A stretch of 64,000 nt of DNA, from positions 15,573,501 through 15,637,500 of the forward strand of contig NC_092621.1 in the NCBI RefSeq assembly GCF_047663525.1. The letters run 5' to 3'. This stretch comes from Anas platyrhynchos. Its lineage: Eukaryota; Chordata; Aves; Anseriformes; Anatidae. The position numbers were made by a program, and so were the translations under genes. This document shows, piece after piece, positions 34,401-50,000 of the stretch (position 1 is its first letter; each line of letters begins with the position of its first letter). Under the pieces are notes generated by a model. The model had not been told where the DNA came from, ran no database searches, and worked only from the letters and a program-made list of their open reading frames with translations.

Positions 34401-37400
34401 GTAAATTGTATGCATTCAGAGAAGCATCTTTTTGTAGTTTTTTTGTAGTTTTCAGCAATATGAAATACACTACAGATACGTTATCAGCAAAATATGTTTT
34501 CAGCAATATTAATGTCTACGGATCAAATTAAATTAACATTAAAGAACCATAGTGTCAGTACTTTCTTACCATAAAATAGTTCGGGTCATTGTCAGGGGTG
34601 GCGTCTGTATGTGAAGAAGTTCCATGAACTCTTCCCCAGTTACTTGATCGCAGTTCTACTAGTTTCAAAAGCATACGTTTCACGTCTCTAAAATAAAGGG
34701 AAGCAATACAGAAGTTAGAATGTTTTCCTGCTAAGCAATAAAATGGCTTCTCTTATCCTACAAATTCTAGACAGTTACATCACAGAAGAAGCCCCAAAAG
34801 GAATAAAACACTTGGTCCAGTCTGCAGGTAATTTTGAGTTACAGCCTTTTTTTCTTCAAGTCTCGATGCTCCATGGGTCAATTATGAAACACTCACTCTC
34901 CATTTCCTCCATGTTGATGTAGGTTGTCCATATGAAATAGATAACAGCTCTAGTTTTTAATCAAGATACCAAGTCTGCAGCACAACTTGAGGAACAAATC
35001 CTTTTCTTATAAAAGGATAGTAGTGGGGAATACAGGAAGAGGGGGTGATATTCAAACATCTAATTTATAGTCCTGACTTTACCTCTCTGAATCACACTGA
35101 ATTTCTGTAGTCAACAAGCAAACTAATCTCTCCAATACATTAAATATCATCTTCTATTTTTCCCTGAAATAAGAGAAATTGTTTTCTTCTTCTAACGAAG
35201 TCCATGGAGAAGAGTTCAGTTTTCCTTTACTTTTTGCAACAAGTAGTAAGACCCTACCAAAACAGCATGTTCTTCAGCAAAAAAATAAATCTATTTCACC
35301 CCTACAATTACAGCAATTTAACTACCATATTTAAGATATGTTTAAGTATGATTTAAAAGTATAAACTAGGAGATATCACAGCTATTACATTTACACTTGC
35401 TCTAAGAGCCTAAACCACTTACTGGAGGTTAAGACCAAAAGGTCATTAATCACCTCCGTTGAGGCAAGAAACAAAACCAAAACAAAATAAAGAAACACCT
35501 GTAGTTGAAAAAATATTGTTTATTAGATGCAAAGTGATACTTACATCACTTTCTGTGAATGTAAGTTTTTTAGGCCGGTAAATGTGTGTTTTGGACATGT
35601 TCAGTATTCTTTATTTTTTTTTAAAGTATTCTACATGCGGAACAAATATATCTTCTCACCTGCTACAGTTTGCATCCAACACAACATTTTCAATTCGTTG
35701 GATCACTTCATTCATGTCATTCTTTCCTTTTTCTTTCCAGGCATCTTCTAAAACTGAGCCTGTTAACTAAAGACAAGGGATGAGCACTCATTTTTTTTTT
35801 TTTTATTTAAAGCAAATCATAGAAAAAATTAACAAGTTGTTACAGAAACTCTTATGTTGACAATTTGTAACATGCAAGATTGTCCAACTATATGAAGACT
35901 GAACCTGCCAATCTCCTAAATCTTGTCACTAAATAGAATAAAATTGACCTTGTTAAACAGTCTATTTAAGACTATGTACAGTAAGGTACCTCTATATCCA
36001 ATGTTTATGTTACCTTCATTTATGTTACCTTCAAGTCCACAGCCAAATCCCTCCTTTCTTTCTGTCTTTAAACTAGAATTTGAAATAACTCTTCAATGAT
36101 TTAGTTACACTCTGGACCAGTCATATTAGAACAAAACATGTATTTTTTTTTCTTTTTTTCCCTCCAGAGAAAACTCTCTTCTCCCCAGAGAGCTGGGTCT
36201 GTTCAGCTGGGTCTCTTCTGAGAAAAGAAGACTGAGAGGGGATCTTATCAATCTTTAAACATATCTCAAGTGTGGGAGACAGAGGGATTTGACCAACTTC
36301 TTTTCAGTGGTTTGTGGGGACAGGACAAGGGGCAATGGCCACAAAATGGAGCACAGGCAGTTCCACACCAACATGCGAAAGAACTTCTTCATGGTGAGGG
36401 TGACAGAGCACTGGGACAGACTGCCCAGGGAGGTTGTGGAGTCTCCTTCTCCAGAGGTATTTGAGTTTGGACGCCTACCTTATTTTCAAGTCTGGATACC
36501 TACCTGGGCAGCCTGCTCTAGGGAGCCTACTTTGGCAGTGGGGTTGGACCTGATGATCTCTAGGTCCCTTCCAGCCCCTACAATTCTGCGATTCTGTGAT
36601 TTTCTACATGAAGTCACTGCAATGTTAATCATTACATCTCATCACCTCTCTGAAGTCAGATGGTAGAGATGGAGATTGCATGTGACAATACTGTTACCAG
36701 GGTCACATCAACACAGAAATACAGCAGCATTTTGAATCCTGCTCAAAAGAATTAAAGGCATTTGTCAGATCTTAATTGCTTTAAGTGCATGCTCTGCACT
36801 ACATTTTGTATATTATGAAAAATTAAACCATACTTTTGCAGGTAATACCGCTAGTTTACCTGAGAACAACAAACAGATTAGTAATCTTTTGAAACAACTC
36901 AATCAACATAGCTATCGGACATGGTAGATAATTTCATCTGGACATATATAAGAGGAGGCAAGAATCATCTAACCAAACTAACTTGAATTTTAATACTTAA
37001 AATCTGTGAGGCCTGAAACTAATGCTGATAGCACTTTAGCAGCAGACAATCTAGAACTGCTGTGGATGAAAGACTTTTCTATAAGAACTGGCAAATAATT
37101 GCCCAAGAACTACACAGTATGAGTAATGAATTAAATCATGCAGAATTAGTTTGCTACTATAGTCAAAGTTATTAGCAATTTCTGGTCTACTCAGTGTAAG
37201 TATCACATAATCCAAAATGCTTGGAATGGCATTTTATTCCCTTATATGATGAGATGCAACAGAAAATCAAGTATCTTAGCTCTTATTTCATATTTCCAGA
37301 TTTCTCAAAGGGTCCTGCCTTGATCCTAGATAACTAGATAATAGTATCAAGAAGGTTTAATATATATAAAAAAAAAACCAACAACACATTGCAGAGCAAA

Positions 37401-38027
37401 CAGGTAAAAAGCTCTGGCATCCACCGCTATTCCAGGGAGGAGGTGGAGTAGTGCTTTAAAACACTGAAGGTATTTAAGAGACATGCAAACGTGACAATTA
37501 GCAACATGGTTTAGTGGTAGACTTTGTGTCTACTGCTTAGGGTTGCATTCATGGTTGGATGTGGTGGTCTTAAGGGCCTTTTCCAACCTAAATGGTTCTA
37601 TATGAAGAAGAAAATATATCAGGAAAAATATATTACTGCAGTAGTGACACATAGAACATAAGGATCAGCTGCAGGAGTGAATGTGCTCAGTGAATACAGC
37701 CTCATACTTGCTATGAAGCAACCAGCTTAAACATTCAAAATTTGTTTCAATGTCTTCAACATTCAAACATTTGTTTTAAGGAAGATATAAAAGCTCTCTT
37801 CCCTATTCACTGTATTAAAAAGAAGCCACAAGAACTTAAGAGAAGAGTCTGAAAAACCATAGAGTGGGAGGACAGGGAAGGAACAAGGGCAAAAAACAAA
37901 CCAGCAACAAAAATACTGAAACAAAATTCTGGAAAAGGAGCATATACTTTGACCTTCATTCCTAAAATAAACTGTGTTTTCCCAAGTATGAATATTACTA
38001 GGGCTTGTGAAAGCAAGCTTCTCCCTG

Positions 38028-38059
<32 letters not shown>

Positions 38060-41000
38060 AGGAAAAGTAAAAGCAATGACAAAAGAAACTTGTTTTCATT
38101 ATGAAAGAGAAATACCTATTTATACTGTGGTATTGATGCAAATGATACAGTAGGAAGTGGGACAGAACCTTTTGCTGCAAAGAACTTTTGAAAATGATAG
38201 ACCCTAACTTCTCAGCATCTTTCAAACCAGAAAATATACCCCAACGCTCACAATTCATTTGAGTTGGTTACTGTTTTCTCCTACAACACAAGTTGGAAAA
38301 GGAGAGCTGAAAGGATTACTTGCTCCTTTGCGTCAGTTCCACTGCTACTATATATGGCCTCACACTTTACTTCTACAGTAGTACTTTACTTTTTTGTTTA
38401 TTCAAGTTTGCAATGAAAAAAGTAATTGTGTTACTAATAATGTAGTGCATAAAATCCTACAAACATTTTCTCTGTTGCAGCTTTGTCTCCCCTACCATTA
38501 CCAAAAGGAAGATGGTACATCCATCATCTCAAAAAGAAATATATTGCTCTATGCATACATTTCCTTATCTATTATGGCATTTAAAAGTATTATTTTTCAG
38601 TTATCCACCTTCTCTTCCCAACTTTCAAGCATTTTTTTAGATAACCAAAATTCTTATCGTTCTGACAAGAAATACTTCCAGAAGACATGTCACCTGCACT
38701 TTGTGTTTACAGAAGCGCATCCCACTGACTTTATGCACTGCTCGTTTCTCTTTTGAGGCACTCAGTTAAAGCATTCCCAGTGCATGGAAGAATATAACAG
38801 GGACATTCAAGAATGACAGCTGCTTAACTCCAATAATGTTCGTGCTGACTAAGAAAGGAAACTACCCTCTCTCTTTTTACTTTACCAATTCTGAATTTCT
38901 AATTACCCACAATTAGAAACCTCTCTTTATCATGTTATTTAAGAACAGCTAATAACGACACACTATAGCATTGACCTATAAAAGGAACCGTGCGATGTGG
39001 CTACCTCTCTTAGCCTGGATCTCATATTTGCAACCTAGGAATCCACTGTGGTATGTGGCAGAAAGAAATAGGCTTTCATGAGATTTGCCCCCCACATCCC
39101 GCAGTCTTTTTTTTTTTTTGTTACCCCCCCCCCCCCCATTTCACTAGCAGGAATCATTATGACATGACTACATGTGATGCACTGTTTTTAGTTATCCCAG
39201 ATGAAGAAAAAGCAAAATAACTTACTATTTGTGTTTGAACTATACCATGATTGACATATAATTACACAAATAAGTAGTACCAGATTGTCCCCCTCAACTA
39301 CAGAACTTGATTATTTTTTTCTTCTTTCAGAACAACTGCCTCACCTTCAGCAGTTTCACTGCACATATCAAATTACTGTCCACAGGATTGGAGAAAAGTG
39401 CATTTAGTAATTCTCGAAGGCCTTCTTGAAGAATTTCTGCTCGTGTTACCTGACCCTTTGTTCCTTTAATCTGCAAAACATCAAAAAACAAAAAATCATA
39501 GAATCAGATCAGAAAACAGTTAAAAGATTCAAGTTTCAGAAATTGTCACATTTTCTCTTTTAGATACTTTATGATTTAGTTGGTGATTAACATAGTTGAA
39601 CTCTTCAGATGGAAGACCATATCAAGTGCTGCAACTATTTTAGAACACAGACTGTGTAACATTCTTAGAAATCTGACAAAATTGTAACAATGCACTTCTA
39701 GCATTGTGTTTCTTTGTCAATAAATTGCTAAGAATGGCCACAAAATGCCTGGCAAATAACCCAAATTGTTTTTTCCCTCTGTTACATTAGGCACTCTCTG
39801 CAGCTGTTGAGTGGTGTGCTTCTAAAAGGCATATATACTTTAGAATTACAGAAAATGGATAGAGGATATACTTCACAAAACCAGGCAAGCTCCTCTCCTT
39901 CCATGCCCTTTAGAAAGCTTCCTTTTTATTTCAGTAAGTGAAAAGTGTATTTCAAGGCCCACTTATGTATAAACATGAAAGAGTTGGAGAATTATTTTAT
40001 TTCCTCATGACATATTTTTTATAGTGTCCAAACAGATTAAAATATTTAAATAATCCAGTCAAAAAAAAATTATTCAGAAGCTGCTGTATTTGTTGAACTC
40101 ACAGGTACGATTTTTTTTTGATGTACAAAAAATGTGTACACATACATCATAGATACAAAAACCTGATCCTAATACAAGATTACATGCTTCATGCATGAGC
40201 CAGACTCAATTTTAAGAAGAAATCCCATTAAAGGTCTCAATTTTTAATTGCTCATCTTAAAGATTCCCACACCTTCCTCAAGTATTTTATAATAGCTCTG
40301 GTTAGTGACTAAATATTGAATTACATGGCTTATTGATTTCGATCTGCTTCTGCAAGTTGTAACATTTCTTACATTGGTTAAGTGAAGTAATCCAATGGTT
40401 TTGCAAGCCAAAAGAAAATACTAAAAACATCATTCCAATTTTTCCAACAGAGAAAATATGTGACCAGACACAAATTTTGGAAAAGGTGGTTTACGGTTGG
40501 TTCATTTAGGGAATTCTTATAATTTTTTAAGAATATCTTTTTACATTTCTCTTTTAATGATCTTGTCTACTTTTGCTTATTTGTTTCTTTGATGCACAGC
40601 TATAATTAAAATTTTCCTCAAGGTCTTTGACTTATTCACCTCTACATTAAAAAAGCAACGCCTCAAATGATACTCCATTTCAGCATTTAGTTAAACACAA
40701 CAAAAAATTAACAAAGAACCATTTGACACACAACTTTTTTCTTACCTCTAGGTTAAGATAAAGTTCAGCTAAGAACAGCACAAAGGCATGAAATTGTTTT
40801 CGAGTATCCTCATCTCCTTTTGCGGCTTCATCTCTGTTTTCAAACTCTGTTCGACACCTGAAAAATTGAAACAAAATTGTATTGTTATCATCTGTTGACA
40901 TCCCAACACATACAACGTGCTACTTATTTAGTAGAATGCTAAGAACTTATGAACTGTATTAAAATTGTTAAATGCTAAATTCTGGGAAGTATGATTTGTG

Positions 41001-44000
41001 AAGGAAATGAGAGGGCTTTACAAGACTGTGGATGCACTAGGTGAATAAGTATGATTACAAGATTGTGTTTTCAAACACTGAGATATCTGAGATGTAAAAA
41101 TACACATAGTATAACATGGGTGCAATAAGCTTAACAAAGGCAGCTAAATGTCAACAGAAATAAAGTCATAAATGATATTTTCCTTTTTCAAGGTGCTTCC
41201 CACATTGCCACAGATGCCTTTACACTTATGTGATAAATTCTTTATCCAGCAATTTTAAGCAACAGCTGTGCATTATTTAGTTACAAACCAGCATTTTAAA
41301 AAAATTGAACACATTTAATAATATAGTTTAAGATAACAGGATAGTTATGTAGTATTTTCAGTCTTCAACAATGGTGTCAAAAATATGCAGGTTTGCATAT
41401 CAGTTCAAAAACAAAAGGAGAACAAGACAATCTCCCATTTATTCTCAATGCTTACGCAACAGATTAATAAGTATCTAGGAAACTGAAAAATATAAGGAGT
41501 TGAAATACCAAATTTTAAGTAAAGATGTGGGCTTAGAAAGAAAGAGTAGTTTTCAGTATTCTTATGGTTGGCCTTTTTATCCACACCCCAATTCCATCCA
41601 TATTAGCAGCAAAACAAACTACCTTAATATTACAGCTTCAGGGTGCTAGAACATTATCTATTGGATTGGCTTTAAAATCAGGAATCGGGTAATCCAATAT
41701 TAGCAGGGATTTCCTTCATGCTGTTTTTCAAATAAGAAGTGTAGATAACATGACAAGATAAAAAGTGATAATTTGTACTGTCGTTTGGAGGTAGAAAAGG
41801 CTCATCTGCTTTGGAACAAGTAAAAAAATAAGTATTTTCAGCTTCTCTGTAGAGTACTGTTCATGATTAACAAATTCATTTGAATCACCTTTTCAACTTA
41901 TGTTTTTTTCCTAAACATATATGGACTAAGTGAATCTTTAAAAGTAAATCTGAAGCTTATAAAGCCAGAAGTCCTTAAAGGTAAAAGGATAATTTGTAAA
42001 GACTCCTGAAGTAAAACTGTACTACTCCTTCAAATGTAATGCAGTAAGATTTAAAAGGAAATATATATATTTAAAAAACACTGTATTTTTTATCATCTAT
42101 GAAGCCTTAATCATTAAACTGCAAGACCTCAAAATTCTAAAATCTGTGGAAGTTTATCCTCCTGCTTTTTATGTATCTATTTCACATGTGTGAAGTCACT
42201 TAGCTGATCTAATGAACTTCCCTCTGGATCTCCAGCCAGAAAAGTAATTAAAGAAAAAAAAACACAGAATAATGAAATGTAGCATGAGTCAAAGGACAAA
42301 GATATATGTACATTTAGGATACTTTTGAAGTTGACTAGCTTTGAAATGTACCTTGTAATTTGGTATCAGCCTAACATACTGAGTTCAGAAGAGACTACAG
42401 AACCTGAACTGAGCATTATTTTCATATTAAAAAAATAAATATATGTATGTATTCCATATGCAGTATGTACCTGAGGATTTAATAACCCTAAATATAAACT
42501 TCTATTCTAAATATGTACTTCTTCTATGCTATGTAATTTAAGAGTTATACACAAAAGAGGAAGACAGGAAACCTCAGAAAGTAATACGTTTAAAGTGACA
42601 TGCAGATACTGACCTTTGAAGTAATAACTGTCGGAAGTTCCCACTTTGTGGACTAATCGTTAGATGGTGAGATAGGTAGTTACACAACCGTGCTCCCATG
42701 TAGGAAAAATTTGGGACAGACGTTGCCTTCCGAAATAAAAGTGAAAATAATAAATTATTTGTACAAGTAATGATTAGGTTATCGGGAAATGTATTAAAAA
42801 GCATTTTAGAAAATGGTGTTTAACAGCAGTTGACTAGATCACTGAGGAGTAGAAGGTTAATAACTACTGTTTTTCATGTTAACTTTCATATCTCATGAAC
42901 ACTTTGCTACATGCATTTCGGCACACAAAAGTGTATTACTGCGATAATGTGGCTTTAAGAAAACAACTGCCATTACACCACGTGTCCTCAACTCTACTCC
43001 ATTGCAGCTTATACCAAAGAGTGTCTGAAAGTCACTTACAAGTTGTTTATACAGAAGTCAATTGAGGACATTAAGATGCTTTTTCAAGGACACACTCTCT
43101 CTCAAAGAGCAGTAAGTGATTAAAATAAAATAAACAAAAAACCCATGTTCATTCAGTTTGAGCGCTATCTATACTAGAATCTATGTTTGGCAGTAGTGGA
43201 TGCCCAGAGAAAGAATTCAAAATCATGACAAGGAAAAATAAATACATAAAAGGATTAGGAAGAATGGGGGAAGTAGATGGTTACTCTTTATATACAGCTT
43301 GAGATACCTGGCACCCAAAAAAAGGGAAGACTGCACAGTTTTTTTTTTCTTTCACTTTAACATTTTTCCTTCACAAGTCTAGCATCTGTAAATCTGCATA
43401 ACTAGGTTAAGTTAATATCACTAAGGCAGATGCTTAAAAACACACTGTTCCTACTGCAATTAAAGTTTTATGATAAGCCAGGAGTAAGAAACACAAATAC
43501 CTGAGCAGAAGCTTAAGACAGAAAAATAATAAAGCAGACTTGACTGACATTCAAATGCTATCACCTCCTAAAAAAAATAAAATCTTATGTTTTGGATACT
43601 AGGACAGCTTTTTTTTTTTTTTTTTTTTTTTAATATTGAGCTGCGTTTCACTTTCCACATAAACTGTTGTATTTCAGATTGTTTACACTTAGTGCTTCTC
43701 AGTTAAGGAAGGTACAGCCAACCCCAACACTGGACCTGTTTTAAACAGGGAGAGAGAGGAAGAGGTAACATTAAAGATTTGCATTAAATGTTGAGTCAAT
43801 TTATTTAATGCATACAAAAATTTGTAAGTAGGATAAATTCCTGTTTTTTCTTTCAGTAAAGTTATACTGAATGCTGTAGTCTTTTATCACTACCCTCCAT
43901 GTATCCAAATATAGGGAAAATGATGCTGCCAGACACAGTACAGGTTTGGCAGCTGTATGATATAAGAAACTGAAGACTCTACAGTCCTGTATGATAACCA

Positions 44001-47000
44001 ACCAGACAGTCATGCTGCTTCTACATACCCCAGATTATTTCCACAATAAAAAAAAAAAAGAAAGTTCAGCAAGTACCTGCACTTAAAAGGTGAATAAAAG
44101 AGCTGTTCATATCCTTCAAGGAAGAGTTTGAAAGCAACCAACCCAGGAAAGTGACAGACATCCAGTGTAATAAATAGCAAGTGCAAGTGTGACTTTGTTC
44201 TGTGCAGCAAGCCCAAAAGACAGAAACAGCAGCTCATTTGCTTAGCAACACAGATTAAGCTGTTCTTTCCAGCGGCTCCCCCAATTAGTACAGAGTTCAG
44301 TTTAAGGTCTCTGTCCTAATTTTTCTGGCCATCAATGGGACTGGACCCAGTTACCATCAGACCAGCAAAGAAGAACAAAGCCTGTCAGTGAAGAAACATT
44401 TCCTGAAGGGAGATGTGTACAATAGGTATCTAGCTATGTTTTTTAAACGTCAAGGAGTAAAAGCCATCTAAGCATTATGAAGAATACTTTTTGTAGGAAA
44501 AAAACAGAAACATGGAACTTGGACATGGCTTAAGAGTCATCTTTCTATCTGTACTACATAAACACAGCAATTCAAGTATAACTCTTTAAATTAAGTGCTA
44601 CAGTTTCAATCCTACTATATGACCTGGGAGATTCAAATACACAGCAAAGGCAACTGAGATAACTGGTGAAACTTGTCAATGAGGCAAACTTCCCACAATT
44701 GAGCTACCATTTCAATCTCTCCAGCATAATCTTTTGCTATATGTTTCAGCCTAAAGAGAAAGACAATTCACACCATTATGCTACAAATGCTATGTTACAT
44801 ATATGCTATAAATGCTATATTACATGTATATTATGCTACTAAATGCTATATAGATACAATTATATAACAACTAATAATACCATGCCTATTCTTGGACACT
44901 AGGTAACAAGAGTTACGCTATCCATGGTATAAGACAGAATACATAGGCTACCTGCTGATAGATGAGCTCAACAAGTTCTTGCAAAGCTTCATCAGTAGTA
45001 ACCCAGCCATTCAGTGATTCAGCAAACTGTTCTATTTCAGTTTCAAAACAACCTGGCTGCTCAGTGAGTTGGTTTAGGAAGTCTTGTACATATTCTGCCA
45101 AAGTCAGATAGCCATCATATCCATCTTCATAGGAAGAATCCTACAACAGTGAAGAAGCATACCAACATTTAAGAACCTACAATGAAGTTGTTATGCTTAC
45201 CAGCTCCAGAAGTAACCATACAGTTCTTAGATAGGAATAACTCCTGATGTTTTGCATGCATGCTTCACAGTGGTCTTTAGTACATGGTTCACAAAGACAT
45301 TTTTAGAGAGCATAAACTTCAATGCATCAAAAAGCTGCTGTAGTCCTGTCAACTTAAGAACTAAGTCACAAACTTTTACAGAGATTAGGGTCTCCCAGAC
45401 AATTATATAGATATTTTTAAAAATAAGAATTAAACAGTTTGTCAGAGTGTAAGATTAACTAACAAACTCATGAGTAAGTACATGTATACCTGTTATGAAT
45501 AGAACCATTCAACTGAGATTAAAAACACTTCATACGCACACACACTGGGCTGTAGATAAACGAATCGTAGAAGGAAAAAAATTGAAATAGGAAACAAAAT
45601 GTTTTGCACTTACAGAAAGTGCTAAAGTGCTCCAAAATATGCAGGAGGGAAAGAAATTACAGAAATATAACAAATAGAGTATAGTATTCCCATGCACAAA
45701 ATTAAGTCAGGAAAACTGATCTTCTGAAGTTATCAAAGCATATCTTTTAGCAATGGATGAAAGATTACATGACATGAAATAACATTATTTCAGTGGTATT
45801 GCATTGATTCGCAGATATTGAGGTTAAAGTGCAGACAGTAAACATAGCCCTCCCCTTTCTTTAGGGAACAGGTAACACAATAGCACTTTATCAGTGTTTA
45901 TGCTCCCAGTGATGGAAGAAAAGACAGCTAATTTTGCCCATTCAAAAGTGAATGCATGTAACACTAAAGTTCAGTACTGTTCTAGGATGATTACAGTGCA
46001 AGTACATGAGAGGAACAGCATAGGAAGCAACATACTTTGTGACATAACTAGCAATAACACACACAAATAATTCACTTTGTCACACTACCCAAGGGATTGT
46101 GAGCATCTCATATGACATTTCAGATGTCCAAGCAGGAGCCTGATTCAAGACATGAGGGTAACAGTCAGGATATCAGTGTTCTCAACTGCTTGCTATTTAA
46201 CAAGAAAAGAATTTAAAATATATACACTATAATGAAACTTTGAGGTAAAGCAGTAAGACTTCCTTTCTTTAGTGGACTTGCATATATTATGTTTATCATT
46301 CTATTCTCTTTCTCCCCACCCCCCTTAGTGAGCAGATGCCCTTTACTTTCTGGCTTCAAAATGCCACAGTAGAGGAGAGACTGAAAAGCAATGTGGACCT
46401 GCAAAAGATCAAAGCCCTATACACGAACTGTGGAGAAATACAGACACATATTGCTAAAAATCAAGTACTGACATTAATTTCAGGACCTGTGAGGAACGTG
46501 TGGGGAAAAGTGCATAATTTTCAAAATTACTCAAGAGACCCCATGTCATAAGGGCATGCAACTTAAACTAATGAGGCACATGTGAAAATAACAGAAGAGA
46601 AACTAGAAAGATGTTCTTGTGATGTTTTACTCAGTAGAGTATTTGACCAATGGATGACACTGAAGACAATGTTACTTAAAATTGCACACCAGAAACAGTA
46701 TAAAAACGTTTTTAAGGAAAGGGTGGCTAGTTGTTACTATACATGAGGATAAAGTCTTGAACAACTTGACACAAGTTTGCTTTGCTTTAAGCTGGCAATT
46801 GGTCTAGATGAACTTGGGAGAACCTTTCCAACCTTGAGTATTTTATAACTCTAGTCGTTTGGTGCTTAAGGAACCAGGGAGTTAATAGAGTTAATAAAGA
46901 GGCTAATAGGCCTCTTTATAACTTGCTAGTATTCTGTTCCTCTAAAAGAAATCAAACAGCCCGGAAAAAAGTACTGTACAAAGTAAAACTATTTTGTTCC

Positions 47001-50000
47001 ACATGAACATGACATTATTGTCTAATTAGTGCAGCTTAGTCACCTACAGCCAAACTACCTACTCTGCAAACAAGCTGTTTTGAAATTCTGCAGCCAGGTT
47101 GCAGGAATAGTAATTGCTGTAGCTGGAAAAAGCATCTGCTTGTTCTGACATCCACCAGGTTGGTAATACACTCTCGTTCAGCAGAGAAAGTATCTTCTCA
47201 TCCTCACTGTAAAGAATTTAGTCTCAGAAAAGAATGTCCTTGTTTTGGAAAGGGTAAATTGGTGTCCCTGTATTCATGTTCCTTCTCGCATTCTGAATTT
47301 AAGATGCTAAACTCAACACCACATTCATCTACTTATATTAAATACACAATTCCAAAGACAGCCCAAATTTCAGTAACTATGCTGGGAACAGAATAAACTG
47401 AAGGAAAAACAAGTAATTAAAATGTTAATTTGTGTTGTATACTGCTAAATTAATAATGTTCCATACTTTAAAAACTAGATTTAGTTCAGTAACTTCTAGA
47501 AATAAGTCACTTACATTTCTCATCGTCAGATTTTAAGATTTAACAGAAAATACAGCACCACGTACTGTACTAACTAATGGAAAACGAAGCAAATTCCTCC
47601 TGGTTATTTTTAAACAGTAGTTAGCGAACAAAAAGCTCTAAGTTTACACATTCATTACAAATTTATGATTCAAAGCCATGAAAGTCAACTAGAAATTTTC
47701 CATTAATTTCAATGATTTCTCAGCAGGCCAACACTGCCTAATCCCTCTCTTTTATGTTTGATAGCTATAGGACTAGACCCTGGATTACGCACAACAAAAA
47801 AGAAAGAGACACTAACTTGAAAGTTGTTGGTTTGTCTCTTTTCTACTAAGAGTCAGTTCATGAATTTAAAGCCACAAGAATGGACAGGCTAAATAAGTAG
47901 TACTGTCTGGTTTACATAAAAGAAAAAATCAGAAAGTATATAGAAAAGATTCATGAGCTGCTCTCAGGCTGTTTCAGCTACTGTGCCAAGTAACACTGTC
48001 TTATACCTGAGAAGTACTCAAAATGTTCCCACTTACGAACTTAGTTACCAATAAGGTATCATTGATTTGGTTTCTCTTCAGACTTCTTAGGAACAAGCTT
48101 TTCCTGCTTCAGATTATATATTCTCATCAAGTTTACAATGATGTTGAAAAACTAAGTACAAAGAATGCTGTATGTACGAGGCTGCATATTTTAGTTAATG
48201 TATGAGGTTAAGTGACGCTCTTAGGCTTGGCTAAATGAATAAACCAGCCACTGAGGCTGCTCAGCCTCTAACTGGAAATTATTTGAAGTAGAAGAATAAG
48301 GGTAAAAAAAAAAAAAAAAAGCTTCCAACCAAGGGAACAAAAATTTTACTACTGGAACTATGACATGTGGACATTATGCCCTTCTGACGGATGGAAGGAT
48401 GTATTGTTGTCATATACCCTGTTCAAAGAACAAGTCTGACATTTCCTACTGGCAATCCAAACCTGAATCCAGTCACCAATTCTACTGCAGACGTCCAGAT
48501 CTTCCTATGCTACTGACAGCTGTATACAGAGAATTCCACAGGAATTCTACATTCTACAGGAAATTCTTCAGAATTCTTCAGAATTTCCTGAAATTTCTAA
48601 CAGGTCTTGGAGCATCTTGAATAGCAATTGACAGTTTTGAGTATGACCTAACTGGAGATGAACTGAATATTATATGGACACATATAGTAATTACAATAAT
48701 GCACTATCATCACACAAGGAATTAATGAATTATTATTTAAAAAATAAGTGTTTGATGAATAACAAAATCACTGTGTATTTTGTAAGAAAAATGTGAGCTT
48801 TTGCATTTAAAAATTCCAGGGAACATTACAAGTGAAAGCTAAGAAATACAAAGTTGAAGAAACAGAAGTTTCTTGTAACGTGTTTTGATTCCAATTTAAA
48901 ACTGGCGGTCAAAAACATCACTATTCCATGCCCAGTATACACTGATTAAATTAAGGTCCCTGCAATATACCAAATACATCCAAATAAAAGCCTAAGTTTT
49001 GCTCGCACTTTAGAGTTATTTTTATTAATAGTTGAGTCACACATATTCATAATATATTCTTACAACATAGCAACGAGGAGCTCCCACATGCTTGTGTGTT
49101 TTTGCAAAGCACCTGAAAAGCAACATTCATTGCTGGCCTCTGGAGCTTGTGATTACACACATGCAAATGTATACCATTCTAGATGGCATTTTTTAATCTT
49201 GAAACTGAAACCCAGTACTTACAGAGAACATGTAATGTACTGGGGCAATGTAATAATTATTCATTCAACACGAAGCATGTTCATGTTGGCTTTTTTTTTT
49301 TTTTTTACAGTTGTATACGGGCATGGACTTGTATTATCCAGGACAGTAATTTTATTCAGCGGGCTGGCAAAGCTGTTAACATCAGATAATATGATTTTGC
49401 TGGCAAGGAGGAAAAAAAATAAAAAACCAAACACTATACTTAAGATTCAAATCAATTATTTTTGTGTTAGTTACTCAAAATCTAGTTGTTTCAGTGTAAT
49501 TATTTATTATCATTTGATTCTATTTGTAGAAGTGGAAGCATATTTGCAAAAGCTTAAGTTAAAGCTTCTCTTCCCACACGTACTTCAAAATCCTGAGAAA
49601 TCAGCACAAAAATGCAGCTAAGCCTTTACTTAAAATGCACTGTAGATGTAAATGCAACAGAGTCAGTCTCCAAGAAGATTGCTTATTCAGATGTTGGTGA
49701 AGTCAACGCTTGGAGTAATCAGCAAGGAATGTGGTTATCTGTAGTGAGCAAAACTTCCCACACTAAAGGCTCTCAGAGTCACCATAATATTCACCCCACT
49801 GTCAATTAATATTCCAGCTTTATGTCTAGAGGTTATTATCTGAATCTTTTGGATTTCTTAGGTAATATCTCGAGAAAAAAATGTTAAATTGAAAATAAGT
49901 AAATTAAAATACACTAAGAAGAAAAGATGAATACTTACCACAAAGTTCTGAGTAAAGTTCATGTTGTATCCTGATGGATAAAACTCAGGTGCTTTAACCG

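Noticed and set aside
49088-49621. 177-codon plus-strand frame in PAIP1 intron 2
   Set aside because: AT-rich, contains a phenylalanine run from a T-tract, no domain, antisense to the gene.
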